Program-made: the position numbers and the translations under genes
Origin: Streptococcus chenjunshii
GTDB taxonomy: Bacteria > Bacillota > Bacilli > Lactobacillales > Streptococcaceae
Length of the DNA stretch: 64,000 bases
Direction of reading: 5' to 3'
NCBI RefSeq assembly: GCF_003086355.1
Contig: NZ_CP031733.1
Location: 806,001-870,000, forward strand
Shown here: positions 56,395 to 64,000 of the stretch, in pieces
How the letters are laid out: each line of letters opens with the position of its first letter
Numbering within the stretch: the stretch's first letter is position 1
Notes under the pieces: model-generated
The model's database searches: none
The model's input: the letters and a program-made list of their open reading frames with translations, nothing else
Told to the model about the DNA's origin: nothing

Positions 56395-58695
56395 ATGAAG
56401 AATACGGTCATTGTGCACTATCACAGCCGGCGCGGCAACTACTTTGAATTAAGCTTATGGAAGTGGCGGGATGGTCAGTGGGGGACAGATGCTCATTTTT
56501 CCCGTTTTGACAGCTTTGGTGCGGTTGCTAACTTAAGCTACCCTGCCCCATATTTTCTCAGTCATGTTTATGTCAGTGTTAAAAGTCCGCACTGGACTTA
56601 TAAAACAGCAGATTTTCGTATTAATCGCAACAGCGGCATTCCTAAAACAGAAGTGTGGATTGTTGATGGCGATGATACCCTGTACTATTCCAGACAGGCT
56701 GCGGTTGCCAGCCACGCCTACAGCCGCCGCCAGCCCCGTGCTTTTGATATGGCGACAAACAGTCAGGCTTTTGACTTGAAATGGGGATTTAGCGGCTGGC
56801 TGGGCTTCCGGTATCAGAAAGAACAAACCGCTTTTCGTCTGTGGGCGCCGACTGCTGAGCATGTGGAATTAATTCTCTACAGCTCAACGGATGAAAAGGC
56901 CAGTGTTGACCAGGTTATCCCTATGGAACGGGGAACAGGGGACTATCCGGAAGATCATCAGAAAAATACACAAGGTGTTTGGTCTGTCACAGTTTCCGAT
57001 GATCTAAACTACTGTGCTTACCGTTACCGGGTATACTACCGCAGGCGGACCTTTAATGATACAAGGGATCCTTATTCCCTGGCGACAACAGCAGACGGCA
57101 GGCGGTCTATTGTTATTGCGCCGGAATATCTGCGTCCGGAAGGATTCACAGTTAAGCAGGGGCAGGAAGCATTCTGGCGCTTGGACAACCCTAATCAGGC
57201 CGTTATTTATGAGATGCATGTCCGAGATTTTTCTATTTCTGAAACATCTGGGGTTCGCGCGGAAAATCGCGGAAAGTTTAAAGGAGTCTATGAAGAAGGA
57301 ACCCAGAATCAGTTTGGTGATAAAACGGGTTTTGACTATGTAAAAGAACTTGGTGTGACTCATATTCAGCTGCAGCCGGTTTTTGATCATCATCAGACTT
57401 TTGATGACAAAGGGGGCTACGCTTATAATTGGGGCTATGATCCTGAAAATTACAATGTTCCCGAAGCGAGTTTCACCAGCAATCCGCATGAACCGGCTAC
57501 TCGGATTTTGGAACTGAAGCAGCTGATTCAGGCCTACCATGATGCCGGTATTAATGTTATTATGGATGTTGTTTACAATCATACTTATTCCTCACAGAAT
57601 TCAGCTTTTCAGCTGTCTGTCCCGGATTACTTCTACCGGATGAATGCAGATGGTTCTTTCCAGGATGGGACAGGCTGCGGCAATGAGACAGCCAGCGAAA
57701 AGGAAATGTTTCGGAAATACATGTTGGATTCTATCTTGTACTGGGTCAAAGAATACAACATTGATGGTTTCCGTTTTGATTTAATGGGGATTCATGATAT
57801 TGATACCATGAATCTTATTCGGGCCGAACTGGATAAAATTGACCGCCGTATTCTGATGTACGGTGAAGGCTGGGATATGGGAACAGGTCTGCTGCCGGAA
57901 CAGAAGGCCAAGAAAGAGAATGCTTATCAAATGCCCCGTATCGGTTTTTTTAATGATGATGGGCGCAATGCCGTAAAAGGAGCAGAAGTTTACGGCTCTT
58001 TTGAAAAAGGTTTTGTATCCGGTGCTCCTAAAGAAGATAAGGTAGCTAAGACTGTTTTAGGCAGTGATGAGTTTGTCGGTTATATCACACCTTCTCAGGT
58101 CTTAAATTATGTTGAGGCCCATGATAATTATAATCTGAATGACTTGCTTCTGGAATTGCATCCTGATGATGATAAGATTACCCATATTAAGCGAGTTGAG
58201 TTGGCGACAGCTATGGGGCTCCTGACTCAGGGGATGTCCTTTATGCAAATCGGTCAGGAATTTTTACGGACTAAACTTTATCCGACCGGCAAGGATGGTG
58301 AATTAACATGGGCTGACAAAGAAAGAGCGATGAATTCCTACAATGCTCCGGATCAGGTCAATCAGGTCAATTGGCGCCATGTCACTTATTATAAACCGAC
58401 TATTGCCTTTATAAAGAAAATCATCGCTTTAAAAACTGAAACACCGTTCTTTTCTTACGAAACCTTCGAAGAAATCCGCAGTCATGTTTATGTGACTGAA
58501 GCTGGCAGTGGCAGCGGTTTTGTCAGTTTTGAAATTGATGACCTGATAACGCTAAAAGTGGTTTTCTGTATATTTGGAAAACGCTTGCAAAACCTTCGGG
58601 TGAATGATATAATAGTAGAGACAAATAAAAGCTATCAACAAAATGGTTTAGACATTGAAAATTTGACAGCGATGGTCCTTGATATTACGAAATAA
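56395..58695 (+). CDS. pulA: Type I pullulanase
   Basis: Hydrolyses alpha-1,6 branch points of glycogen and related glucans. The 766-residue protein has no signal peptide, so it acts in the cytoplasm on glycogen. The N-terminal part has a carbohydrate-binding-like region, then a CBM48 domain (about 130-230, TAFRLWAPTAEHVELILYSS). The pullulanase signature YNWGYDPENYNVPEASF is near 342, and the GH13 catalytic acids are in GFRFDLMGIHD, MYGEGWDMG and VEAHDNYNL. I chose ATG 56395 after AGGAG; an in-frame TTG is two codons upstream. Its last 90 nt carry an internal promoter. Confidence 0.93.
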   Translation: MKNTVIVHYHSRRGNYFELSLWKWRDGQWGTDAHFSRFDSFGAVANLSYPAPYFLSHVYVSVKSPHWTYKTADFRINRNSGIPKTEVWIVDGDDTLYYSRQAAVASHAYSRRQPRAFDMATNSQAFDLKWGFSGWLGFRYQKEQTAFRLWAPTAEHVELILYSSTDEKASVDQVIPMERGTGDYPEDHQKNTQGVWSVTVSDDLNYCAYRYRVYYRRRTFNDTRDPYSLATTADGRRSIVIAPEYLRPEGFTVKQGQEAFWRLDNPNQAVIYEMHVRDFSISETSGVRAENRGKFKGVYEEGTQNQFGDKTGFDYVKELGVTHIQLQPVFDHHQTFDDKGGYAYNWGYDPENYNVPEASFTSNPHEPATRILELKQLIQAYHDAGINVIMDVVYNHTYSSQNSAFQLSVPDYFYRMNADGSFQDGTGCGNETASEKEMFRKYMLDSILYWVKEYNIDGFRFDLMGIHDIDTMNLIRAELDKIDRRILMYGEGWDMGTGLLPEQKAKKENAYQMPRIGFFNDDGRNAVKGAEVYGSFEKGFVSGAPKEDKVAKTVLGSDEFVGYITPSQVLNYVEAHDNYNLNDLLLELHPDDDKITHIKRVELATAMGLLTQGMSFMQIGQEFLRTKLYPTGKDGELTWADKERAMNSYNAPDQVNQVNWRHVTYYKPTIAFIKKIIALKTETPFFSYETFEEIRSHVYVTEAGSGSGFVSFEIDDLITLKVVFCIFGKRLQNLRVNDIIVETNKSYQQNGLDIENLTAMVLDITK
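58576..58613 (+). promoter_or_regulatory. Promoter with cre-like site inside the 3' end of pulA
   Basis: TTGCAA (58585-58590), a 17-nt spacer and perfect TATAAT (58608-58613) lie within the coding region, 80 nt before the pulA stop. The cre-like GGAAAACGCTTGCA (58576-58589) covers the -35 and matches the CcpA pattern except for its first base. A transcript from here would start near 58620 and meet the terminator at 58691-58727 before reaching glgB. Confidence 0.55.
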
Positions 58696-58727
58696 CCTGA
58701 GAATTTCTCAGGTTATTTTTGTTTTTT
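58691..58727 (+). terminator. Terminator of pulA upstream of glgB
   Basis: AATAACCTGAGAA (58691-58703) and TTCTCAGGTTATT (58705-58717) are perfect complements and a T-run follows. The left arm overlaps the pulA stop codon. Confidence 0.9.
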
Positions 58728-58781
58728 ACAGCCGGATTATTATTTTGTCAGTGTTTCAGAAAAAATGGAAAGGATGGTGCT

Positions 58782-60674
58782 ATGGACACAAAAGAAGCGC
58801 TTTTCACCTTTGGAACCGGAGAGAATTTTCATATTCAGCACTACTTTGGCGTTCACAAAGAAGAGCGAGACGGTAAAGAGGGTTACGTTTTCCGCGTTTG
58901 GGCTCCTAATGCCGAGGCTCTGTATGTTATAGGCGATTTTACTTCTTGGAAGGAGAACCCCGTTGAAATGGCCCAAAATGAGGCAGGGGTTTGGGAAGTG
59001 TTTACCAGTCTTCCGGCAGAAGGAGAACTGTACAAGTACCTTGTCAAACGAAGCGGAGGACAGCTGGTTGAAAAGATGGATCCAGTTGCCCTTTATTTGG
59101 AAGAAAGGCCTGGGACAGGAGCTGTTGTCAAAACTTTTGCAGAGAGAAAATGGAAAGATTCCCTTTGGATGGGACGCCGCAAACGCTTTGGTTTCAAACA
59201 GCGGCCGGTTAATATTTATGAAGTCCATGCAGGTTCTTGGAAGCATGACGCTTCGGGTCGGCCTTACGGGTTTGCTCAGCTTAAGGAAGAGCTCATTCCT
59301 TATCTGGTAAAAATGAATTATACTCATGTAGAATTTATGCCGATTATGGCACATCCGCTTGGGATGAGCTGGGGCTATCAGCTGATGGGATATTTTGCTT
59401 TTGAACACAGCTACGGCACCCCTGAGGAATTTCAGGATTTTGTTGAAGCCTGTCACCTTAATAATATCGGGGTTATCGTAGACTGGGTACCGGGGCATTT
59501 TACTCAAAATGATGATGCGCTTGCCTATTTTGACGGTACACCTACTTATGAATATCAAGACCACCATCGGGCTCATAATTATCGCTGGGGTGCCCTTAAT
59601 TTTGATTTAGGGAAGAATCAGGTGCAGTCTTTTCTGATTTCTAGTGCCTTGTTCTGGATTGAGCAGTACCATATTGACGGAATTCGAGTGGATGCAGTCA
59701 GCAATATGCTTTATCTGGACTATGATGATGGTCCATGGGCTCCCAATCAGTTTGGCGGTAATCGCAATATTGAAGGCTATAATTTCTTGCGCAGATTAAA
59801 CGGCATTATCAAATACCGTCATCCAGATGTGATGATGGTTGCAGAAGAATCGACAGCCTCTACGCCGATTACTAGAGCGATTGATCAGGACGGCCTGGGC
59901 TTTGATTATAAGTGGAACATGGGATGGATGAACGATATCCTCAAGTTCTACGAGGAAGATCCTATTTATCGCCAATACGATTTTAATTTAGTGACTTTCA
60001 GTTTTATGTATGCATTTGATGAAAACTTTATCCTGCCTTTCTCACACGATGAAGTCGTTCATGGCAAAAAGAGCATGATGCATAAAATGTGGGGAGACCG
60101 CTATAATCAGTTTGCCGGCTTGCGCAACCTTTATACTTACCAGATGTGCCATCCTGGGAAAAAACTGCTTTTTATGGGCAGTGAATTCGGTCAGTTCCTT
60201 GAATGGAAGTACGATCATGGTCTGGAGTGGGGCAATCTGGATGAAGCTGATGGCCTAAATCTAAAAATGCAGCAGTTTACCAGCCATCTTAATCAGTTTT
60301 ACAAAGATAATAAGGCCCTCTGGCTGCTGGACGATTCCTACGAAGGTTTGGAAATCATTGATGCGGATAATACTGCTCAAAGTGTCCTTACTTTTATCCG
60401 TAAAAACGATAAAGGAGATATGTTAGTCTGCGTCTTTAATATGACACCGGTTGAACGCAAAGAATTTACTATCGGGGTACCGCTGGCAGGTATTTATGAA
60501 GAAATCCTTAATACTGAAATGGAAGAATACGGCGGTGTTTGGAAGGAAAACAACCCACAGACACGGACTCAGTCAGGTCTATGGAAAGACTATCAGAATA
60601 CACTGACCTTTACGCTCCCGGCTTTAGGTGCAAGCATCTGGAAAATTAAACGCCGTTTAAAAAATAAAAGCTGA
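58782..60674 (+). CDS. glgB: 1,4-alpha-glucan branching enzyme
   Basis: Introduces alpha-1,6 branches in glycogen. It has 630 residues. An N-terminal CBM48 domain ([20 protein letters not shown]) precedes the GH13 barrel. The catalytic acids are in [11 protein letters not shown] (nucleophile) and MVAEESTAS (acid/base), and the third is in [26 protein letters not shown] is the first conserved region. I chose ATG 58782 after GGAAAGGATGG; an open extension upstream runs into the terminator. First gene of glgBCDA; 233 nt without other features separates it from glgC. Confidence 0.97.
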   Translation: MDTKEALFTFGTGENFHIQHYFGVHKEERDGKEGYVFRVWAPNAEALYVIGDFTSWKENPVEMAQNEAGVWEVFTSLPAEGELYKYLVKRSGGQLVEKMDPVALYLEERPGTGAVVKTFAERKWKDSLWMGRRKRFGFKQRPVNIYEVHAGSWKHDASGRPYGFAQLKEELIPYLVKMNYTHVEFMPIMAHPLGMSWGYQLMGYFAFEHSYGTPEEFQDFVEACHLNNIGVIVDWVPGHFTQNDDALAYFDGTPTYEYQDHHRAHNYRWGALNFDLGKNQVQSFLISSALFWIEQYHIDGIRVDAVSNMLYLDYDDGPWAPNQFGGNRNIEGYNFLRRLNGIIKYRHPDVMMVAEESTASTPITRAIDQDGLGFDYKWNMGWMNDILKFYEEDPIYRQYDFNLVTFSFMYAFDENFILPFSHDEVVHGKKSMMHKMWGDRYNQFAGLRNLYTYQMCHPGKKLLFMGSEFGQFLEWKYDHGLEWGNLDEADGLNLKMQQFTSHLNQFYKDNKALWLLDDSYEGLEIIDADNTAQSVLTFIRKNDKGDMLVCVFNMTPVERKEFTIGVPLAGIYEEILNTEMEEYGGVWKENNPQTRTQSGLWKDYQNTLTFTLPALGASIWKIKRRLKNKS

Positions 60675-60907
60675 AAGGGGAAAATGTCTCCTAAAAGACT
60701 GATTTAAACTTTCTTTTTAGACGGGCATTATCTATTTATCTTATTAACTTTTATCATTATAGCTCTGCCGGCTGTTTGGCAGGAAGGGTTTGTTTATCTT
60801 CAACAGACAGCCGGTACAAGACTTTTGGCTGATTCACTAAGTAATGTTTAAAAGCTGTTTAGTGAAAGAATACGGTTGCTTTTAACAAGTTACGAAAGGA
60901 AAACTAA

Positions 60908-62047
60908 ATGAAGAATGAAATGTTAGCTCTTATCCTCGCTGGAGGACAAGGGACACGTCTTGGAAAATTGACACAAAGTATTGCTAAACCGGCAGTACAG
61001 TTCGGCGGCCGTTACCGGATTATTGATTTTGCACTGTCAAACTGTGCAAATTCAGGAATTAATAATGTTGGTGTCATTACACAGTATCAGCCGCTGGCTC
61101 TTAACAGCCATATCGGGAATGGTTCAAGCTGGGGACTTGATGGCATTAATTCAGGGGCTACGATTCTTCAGCCCTACTCAGCAACCGAAGGAAACCGCTG
61201 GTTTCAGGGGACCAGTCATGCGATTTACCAAAATATTGATTACATTGACTCAATCAATCCAGAATATGTGCTGATTTTGTCAGGCGATCATATTTATAAA
61301 ATGGATTATGACGATATGCTGCAGACACATAAGGACAATCTGGCCAGCCTGACAGTAGCCGTTATTGATGTCCCGCTTAAAGAAGCCAGCCGCTTTGGTA
61401 TTATGAACACTGATTCTAATAACCGGATCGTTGAGTTTGAAGAAAAACCAGAAAATCCTAAATCAACTAAGGCTTCTATGGGAATTTATATCTTTGACTG
61501 GAAGCGTCTGCGCGAAATGCTGGTTGATGCAGAGAAAAACAATGTTGAAATGTCTGATTTTGGCAAAAATGTTATTCCGGCATACCTTGAATCCGGTGAA
61601 CGGGTGTATACCTATAATTTCCAAGGCTACTGGAAAGATGTTGGGACTATTGAATCTCTTTGGGAAGCTAATATGGAATACATCGGTGAAGACAATGAGC
61701 TGCACAGCCGCGACCGTTCTTGGAAAATTTATTCCAGAAATCTGATTGCGCCGCCTAACTTTATTACTGAAGAAGCCAGTGTTAAAGATTCACTTGTCGT
61801 TGACGGCTGTTTTGTTTCAGGAAAGGTTGAGCATTCGATCCTTTCCACAAATGTTCAGGTTAAAGAAGGAGCTGAAATTAAGGATTCCTTTATTATGAGC
61901 GGCGCTGTTATCAGCGAGGGTGCGAAGATCACACGGGCTATCGTTGGCGAAGGTGCTATTATTGGTGAAGGCGTGGAAATTGATGGCACGGAAGAAGTGC
62001 AAGTTGTTGGTTACAATGAAGTAGTGGGGGTACCAAATGAAGATTGA
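60908..62047 (+). CDS. glgC: Glucose-1-phosphate adenylyltransferase catalytic subunit
   Basis: Makes ADP-glucose, the donor for glycogen synthase; the committed step. It has 379 residues. The nucleotidyltransferase motif [16 protein letters not shown] is intact, with [19 protein letters not shown] following. [21 protein letters not shown] and EEKPENPKS contain substrate and Mg2+ ligands. The C-terminal left-handed beta-helix starts near residue 290. It overlaps glgD by 11 nt. In Firmicutes GlgC works with GlgD as a heterotetramer. Confidence 0.97.
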   Translation: MKNEMLALILAGGQGTRLGKLTQSIAKPAVQFGGRYRIIDFALSNCANSGINNVGVITQYQPLALNSHIGNGSSWGLDGINSGATILQPYSATEGNRWFQGTSHAIYQNIDYIDSINPEYVLILSGDHIYKMDYDDMLQTHKDNLASLTVAVIDVPLKEASRFGIMNTDSNNRIVEFEEKPENPKSTKASMGIYIFDWKRLREMLVDAEKNNVEMSDFGKNVIPAYLESGERVYTYNFQGYWKDVGTIESLWEANMEYIGEDNELHSRDRSWKIYSRNLIAPPNFITEEASVKDSLVVDGCFVSGKVEHSILSTNVQVKEGAEIKDSFIMSGAVISEGAKITRAIVGEGAIIGEGVEIDGTEEVQVVGYNEVVGVPNED

Positions 62048-63173
62048 TAAATATTCTGCAATTCTCGGAAATGCCATCGGCTTTCCAGAAATGGAAGGGC
62101 TGACAGCTGTGCGCCCATTAGCCAGCCTGCCCTTTGATGGCAAATACCGTTTAATTGACTTTCAACTGTCTAATTTGGCCAATGCAGGTATTCGCAGTGT
62201 TTACGGTATTTTCCGCGGTCAAAATATCCGTTCGGTTTTTGATCATATCCGAAGCGGCCGTGAATGGGGACTGAACACCCTTCTCAGCCACTATTTCCTC
62301 GGTTTTTACAATACCAGTGAAGACAGTACCGTGGCTGACCATGACTATTATGATCAAATACTGACTTACCTCAAGCGTTCAGGTTCAGACCAAACTGTTT
62401 ATATGTCCTGCGATATTCTTTGCAATATTGACTTGCAGCAGGTAATTCATCTGCACAATGCTAATAAGCGCAATATCACAGTGGTGTATAAAAAAATGCC
62501 GAAAGAGTTTATTTCGCAGGCTAATGATATCTTAGAAATTGATGAAGCTGATATTGTTACCGGCCGCCGTGATCGTTTCGAAGACAGCAGTACGACCGAT
62601 AAGATGTCAGCAGGGATTTATATCATTGACACACCTTGGCTGATTGAACAGATGGAAAAGGAAGCTCAGAAAGACAAACCTCAAAAACTGCGTTTCTTGC
62701 TCAGAGACCTAACGGTCAGTGAACAAGCTTTGGCTTTTGAATATACAGGCTACCTTGCTAACATTTCCTCTGTTAAATCATATTTTGATGCCAATATGGA
62801 TATGCTGGACAGTCAGAAATTTTATTCGCTGCTTTACTCTAATCAAAGAGTTTATACAAAAGTTAAAAACGAAGAATCGACTTACTATGCAGCAGATTCT
62901 GTTGTCAAAAATGCTCAGTTTGCATCTGGCAGTATTGTAAGAGGCGATGTTGAGCATTCTATTGTTTCCCGTAATTGCTATATTGCTGAAAACTCACAGA
63001 TTATTAACAGTATTCTTTTCCCTAAAGTAAAAATCGGCAAAGGTGTCGTTATTGAAAATGCTATTGTCGGTAAGAATGTTCAGATTGCAGACGGAGTAAC
63101 TATTCGGGGAACTCAGGAAAAACCGGTTGTTATAGCTAAGTCAGTTGAAATTGTTGAGGATGTTATTCAATGA
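62037..63173 (+). CDS. glgD: Glucose-1-phosphate adenylyltransferase GlgD subunit
   Basis: Regulatory partner of GlgC. It has 378 residues and the same fold, but the catalytic loop G-G-x-G-T-R-L is missing: the N-terminus is [20 protein letters not shown] instead. The sugar-phosphate region [12 protein letters not shown] is kept. So it is probably inactive alone and raises GlgC activity, as described for streptococcal GlgD. Overlaps glgC by 11 nt and glgA by 4 nt (ATGA). Confidence 0.96.
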   Translation: MKIDKYSAILGNAIGFPEMEGLTAVRPLASLPFDGKYRLIDFQLSNLANAGIRSVYGIFRGQNIRSVFDHIRSGREWGLNTLLSHYFLGFYNTSEDSTVADHDYYDQILTYLKRSGSDQTVYMSCDILCNIDLQQVIHLHNANKRNITVVYKKMPKEFISQANDILEIDEADIVTGRRDRFEDSSTTDKMSAGIYIIDTPWLIEQMEKEAQKDKPQKLRFLLRDLTVSEQALAFEYTGYLANISSVKSYFDANMDMLDSQKFYSLLYSNQRVYTKVKNEESTYYAADSVVKNAQFASGSIVRGDVEHSIVSRNCYIAENSQIINSILFPKVKIGKGVVIENAIVGKNVQIADGVTIRGTQEKPVVIAKSVEIVEDVIQ

Positions 63174-64000
63174 AAATAATGTTTGTAGCAGCAGAAGGCG
63201 CTCCTTTTGCTAAAACCGGCGGGTTAGGCGACGTTATCGGCGCCTTGCCTAAATCGCTGGTAAAAAACGGAAATGAAGTAGCTGTTGTTTTGCCCTATTA
63301 TGATACTATTGACGCTAAATTCGGCGATCAAATTGAAGATGTCCTGTACTTTTATGTCAATGTGGGCTGGCGCCGCCAATATGTGGGAGTTAAGAAAATC
63401 GTCCGTGATCAGGTTGCTTTCTACTTTGTTGACAATCATGATTATTTTTTCCGCGGGCATGTTTACGGAGACTGGGATGACGGTGAACGCTTTGCTTTCT
63501 TCCAGCTGGCTGCTTTGGAATTGATGGAAAAAATTGAATTTATTCCGGATGTCCTGCATGTCCATGACTACCATACAGCTATGATTCCTTTTTTGGTCAA
63601 AGAAAAGTATCATTGGATTCAGGCCTATCAGGATATTAAGACAGTCTTTACCATTCACAATATTGAATTTCAAGGGCAGTTTGATCCTGGTATGCTGGGG
63701 AATCTATTTGGAGTGGGTGATGAGCGTTATGCTGACGGGACACTGCGCTGGAATGATGCCCTGAATTGGATGAAGGCTGGAGTGCTTTATGCCGATCGCG
63801 TAACAACCGTTTCTCCCTCTTATGCGGAAGAAATTCAAACTCCGGAATTTGGCAAAGGACTCGACCAAATTATGCGGATGGAGTCTGGAAAATTATCAGG
63901 AATCGTTAACGGTATTGATACAGAACTCTTGAATCCGGAAACAGATCCTTATTTAGAAGCACATTTTTCGGTTGATGACTTATCTGGCAAAGCTAAGAAT
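63170..64000 (+). CDS. glgA: Glycogen synthase (partial, C-terminus outside window)
   Basis: Extends glycogen chains from ADP-glucose. The visible 277 residues open with [34 protein letters not shown] is the ADP-glucose binding motif of GT5 glycogen synthases. [17 protein letters not shown] and [13 protein letters not shown] follow in the usual places. About 200 residues of the C-terminal Rossmann domain lie beyond the window. The start codon overlaps the glgD stop (ATGA). Confidence 0.97.
   Translation, partial: MKIMFVAAEGAPFAKTGGLGDVIGALPKSLVKNGNEVAVVLPYYDTIDAKFGDQIEDVLYFYVNVGWRRQYVGVKKIVRDQVAFYFVDNHDYFFRGHVYGDWDDGERFAFFQLAALELMEKIEFIPDVLHVHDYHTAMIPFLVKEKYHWIQAYQDIKTVFTIHNIEFQGQFDPGMLGNLFGVGDERYADGTLRWNDALNWMKAGVLYADRVTTVSPSYAEEIQTPEFGKGLDQIMRMESGKLSGIVNGIDTELLNPETDPYLEAHFSVDDLSGKAKN

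Noticed and set aside
58540..58695. Possible frameshift near the C-terminus of pulA
   Set aside because: The frame stays open and KVVFCIFGKRLQNLRV followed by DIIVETNKS is a plausible beta-sandwich end; alternative frames stop quickly.

Overview
The window is a 64 kb piece of a low-GC Gram-positive chromosome. It is almost certainly a Streptococcus of the mutans group. Evidence: a TTG-started gapN after ptsH-ptsI, the nrdE-nrdH pair, the dnaX-DUF3272-birA-metK and murA-spxR-map neighbourhoods, a glgBCDA cluster with a split glgC/glgD, a preQ1-II riboswitch in front of queT, and A/T-rich extended -10 promoters. The species cannot be fixed from the sequence alone.

Layout. (1) 1-1883: nrdE (cut by the window edge) and nrdH on the minus strand, with tandem NrdR boxes. 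(2) 2263-3904: a DUF1576 membrane protein and a small partner. (3) 4395-16154: a citrate fermentation cluster. It holds oadA, the OAD gamma-type subunit, the biotin carrier, oadB, citC-citD (one continuous frame), citE, citF, a 2-hydroxycarboxylate transporter and citX, then convergent citG and a GntR/FCD regulator. (4) 16424-22055: ptsH-ptsI, gapN, and an ATP-type PEP carboxykinase with a cre-like site. (5) 22103-25111: a dead IS3-family element inside a repeat, then a DEAD-box helicase. (6) 25313-33042: udk, a GNAT, the leuABCD operon behind a Leu-codon leader peptide and attenuator, and a YrdC-domain protein. (7) 33141-41945: pepE, a membrane protein, fRMsr-dnaX, a frameshifted DUF3272 gene, birA, metK with an SMK-box-like leader, and a CPBP protease. 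(8) 42555-49287: a PrsW-like protease, murA, GNAT-spxR-map-yihY. (9) 49449-52011: an ISL3-family element with an 8-bp target duplication, then preQ1-II/queT. (10) 52543-64000: a HAD phosphatase, ligA, a lipid kinase, pulA and glgBCDA (glgA cut by the window end).

How the genes fit together. Citrate is imported and cleaved to acetate and oxaloacetate by citrate lyase (CitDEF, made active by CitC, CitX and CitG). Oxaloacetate is decarboxylated to pyruvate by the biotin-dependent, Na+-linked OAD complex, or may be sent to PEP by the nearby PckA. BirA in the same window can attach biotin to the OAD carrier. The glg genes with pulA make and debranch glycogen.

The most unusual content is non-coding. 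(a) A modular family of about 13 short elements with inverted ends has base-paired stems that differ between copies by compensatory changes; these elements sit inside operons and end directly at the Shine-Dalgarno of five genes. (b) Two riboswitches (SMK/SAM-III before metK, preQ1-II before queT) keep canonical core sequences but carry insertions of roughly 265 and 150 nt in a peripheral helix. (c) Several genes have an extended -10 box only 6-7 nt before ATG, which suggests leaderless mRNAs.
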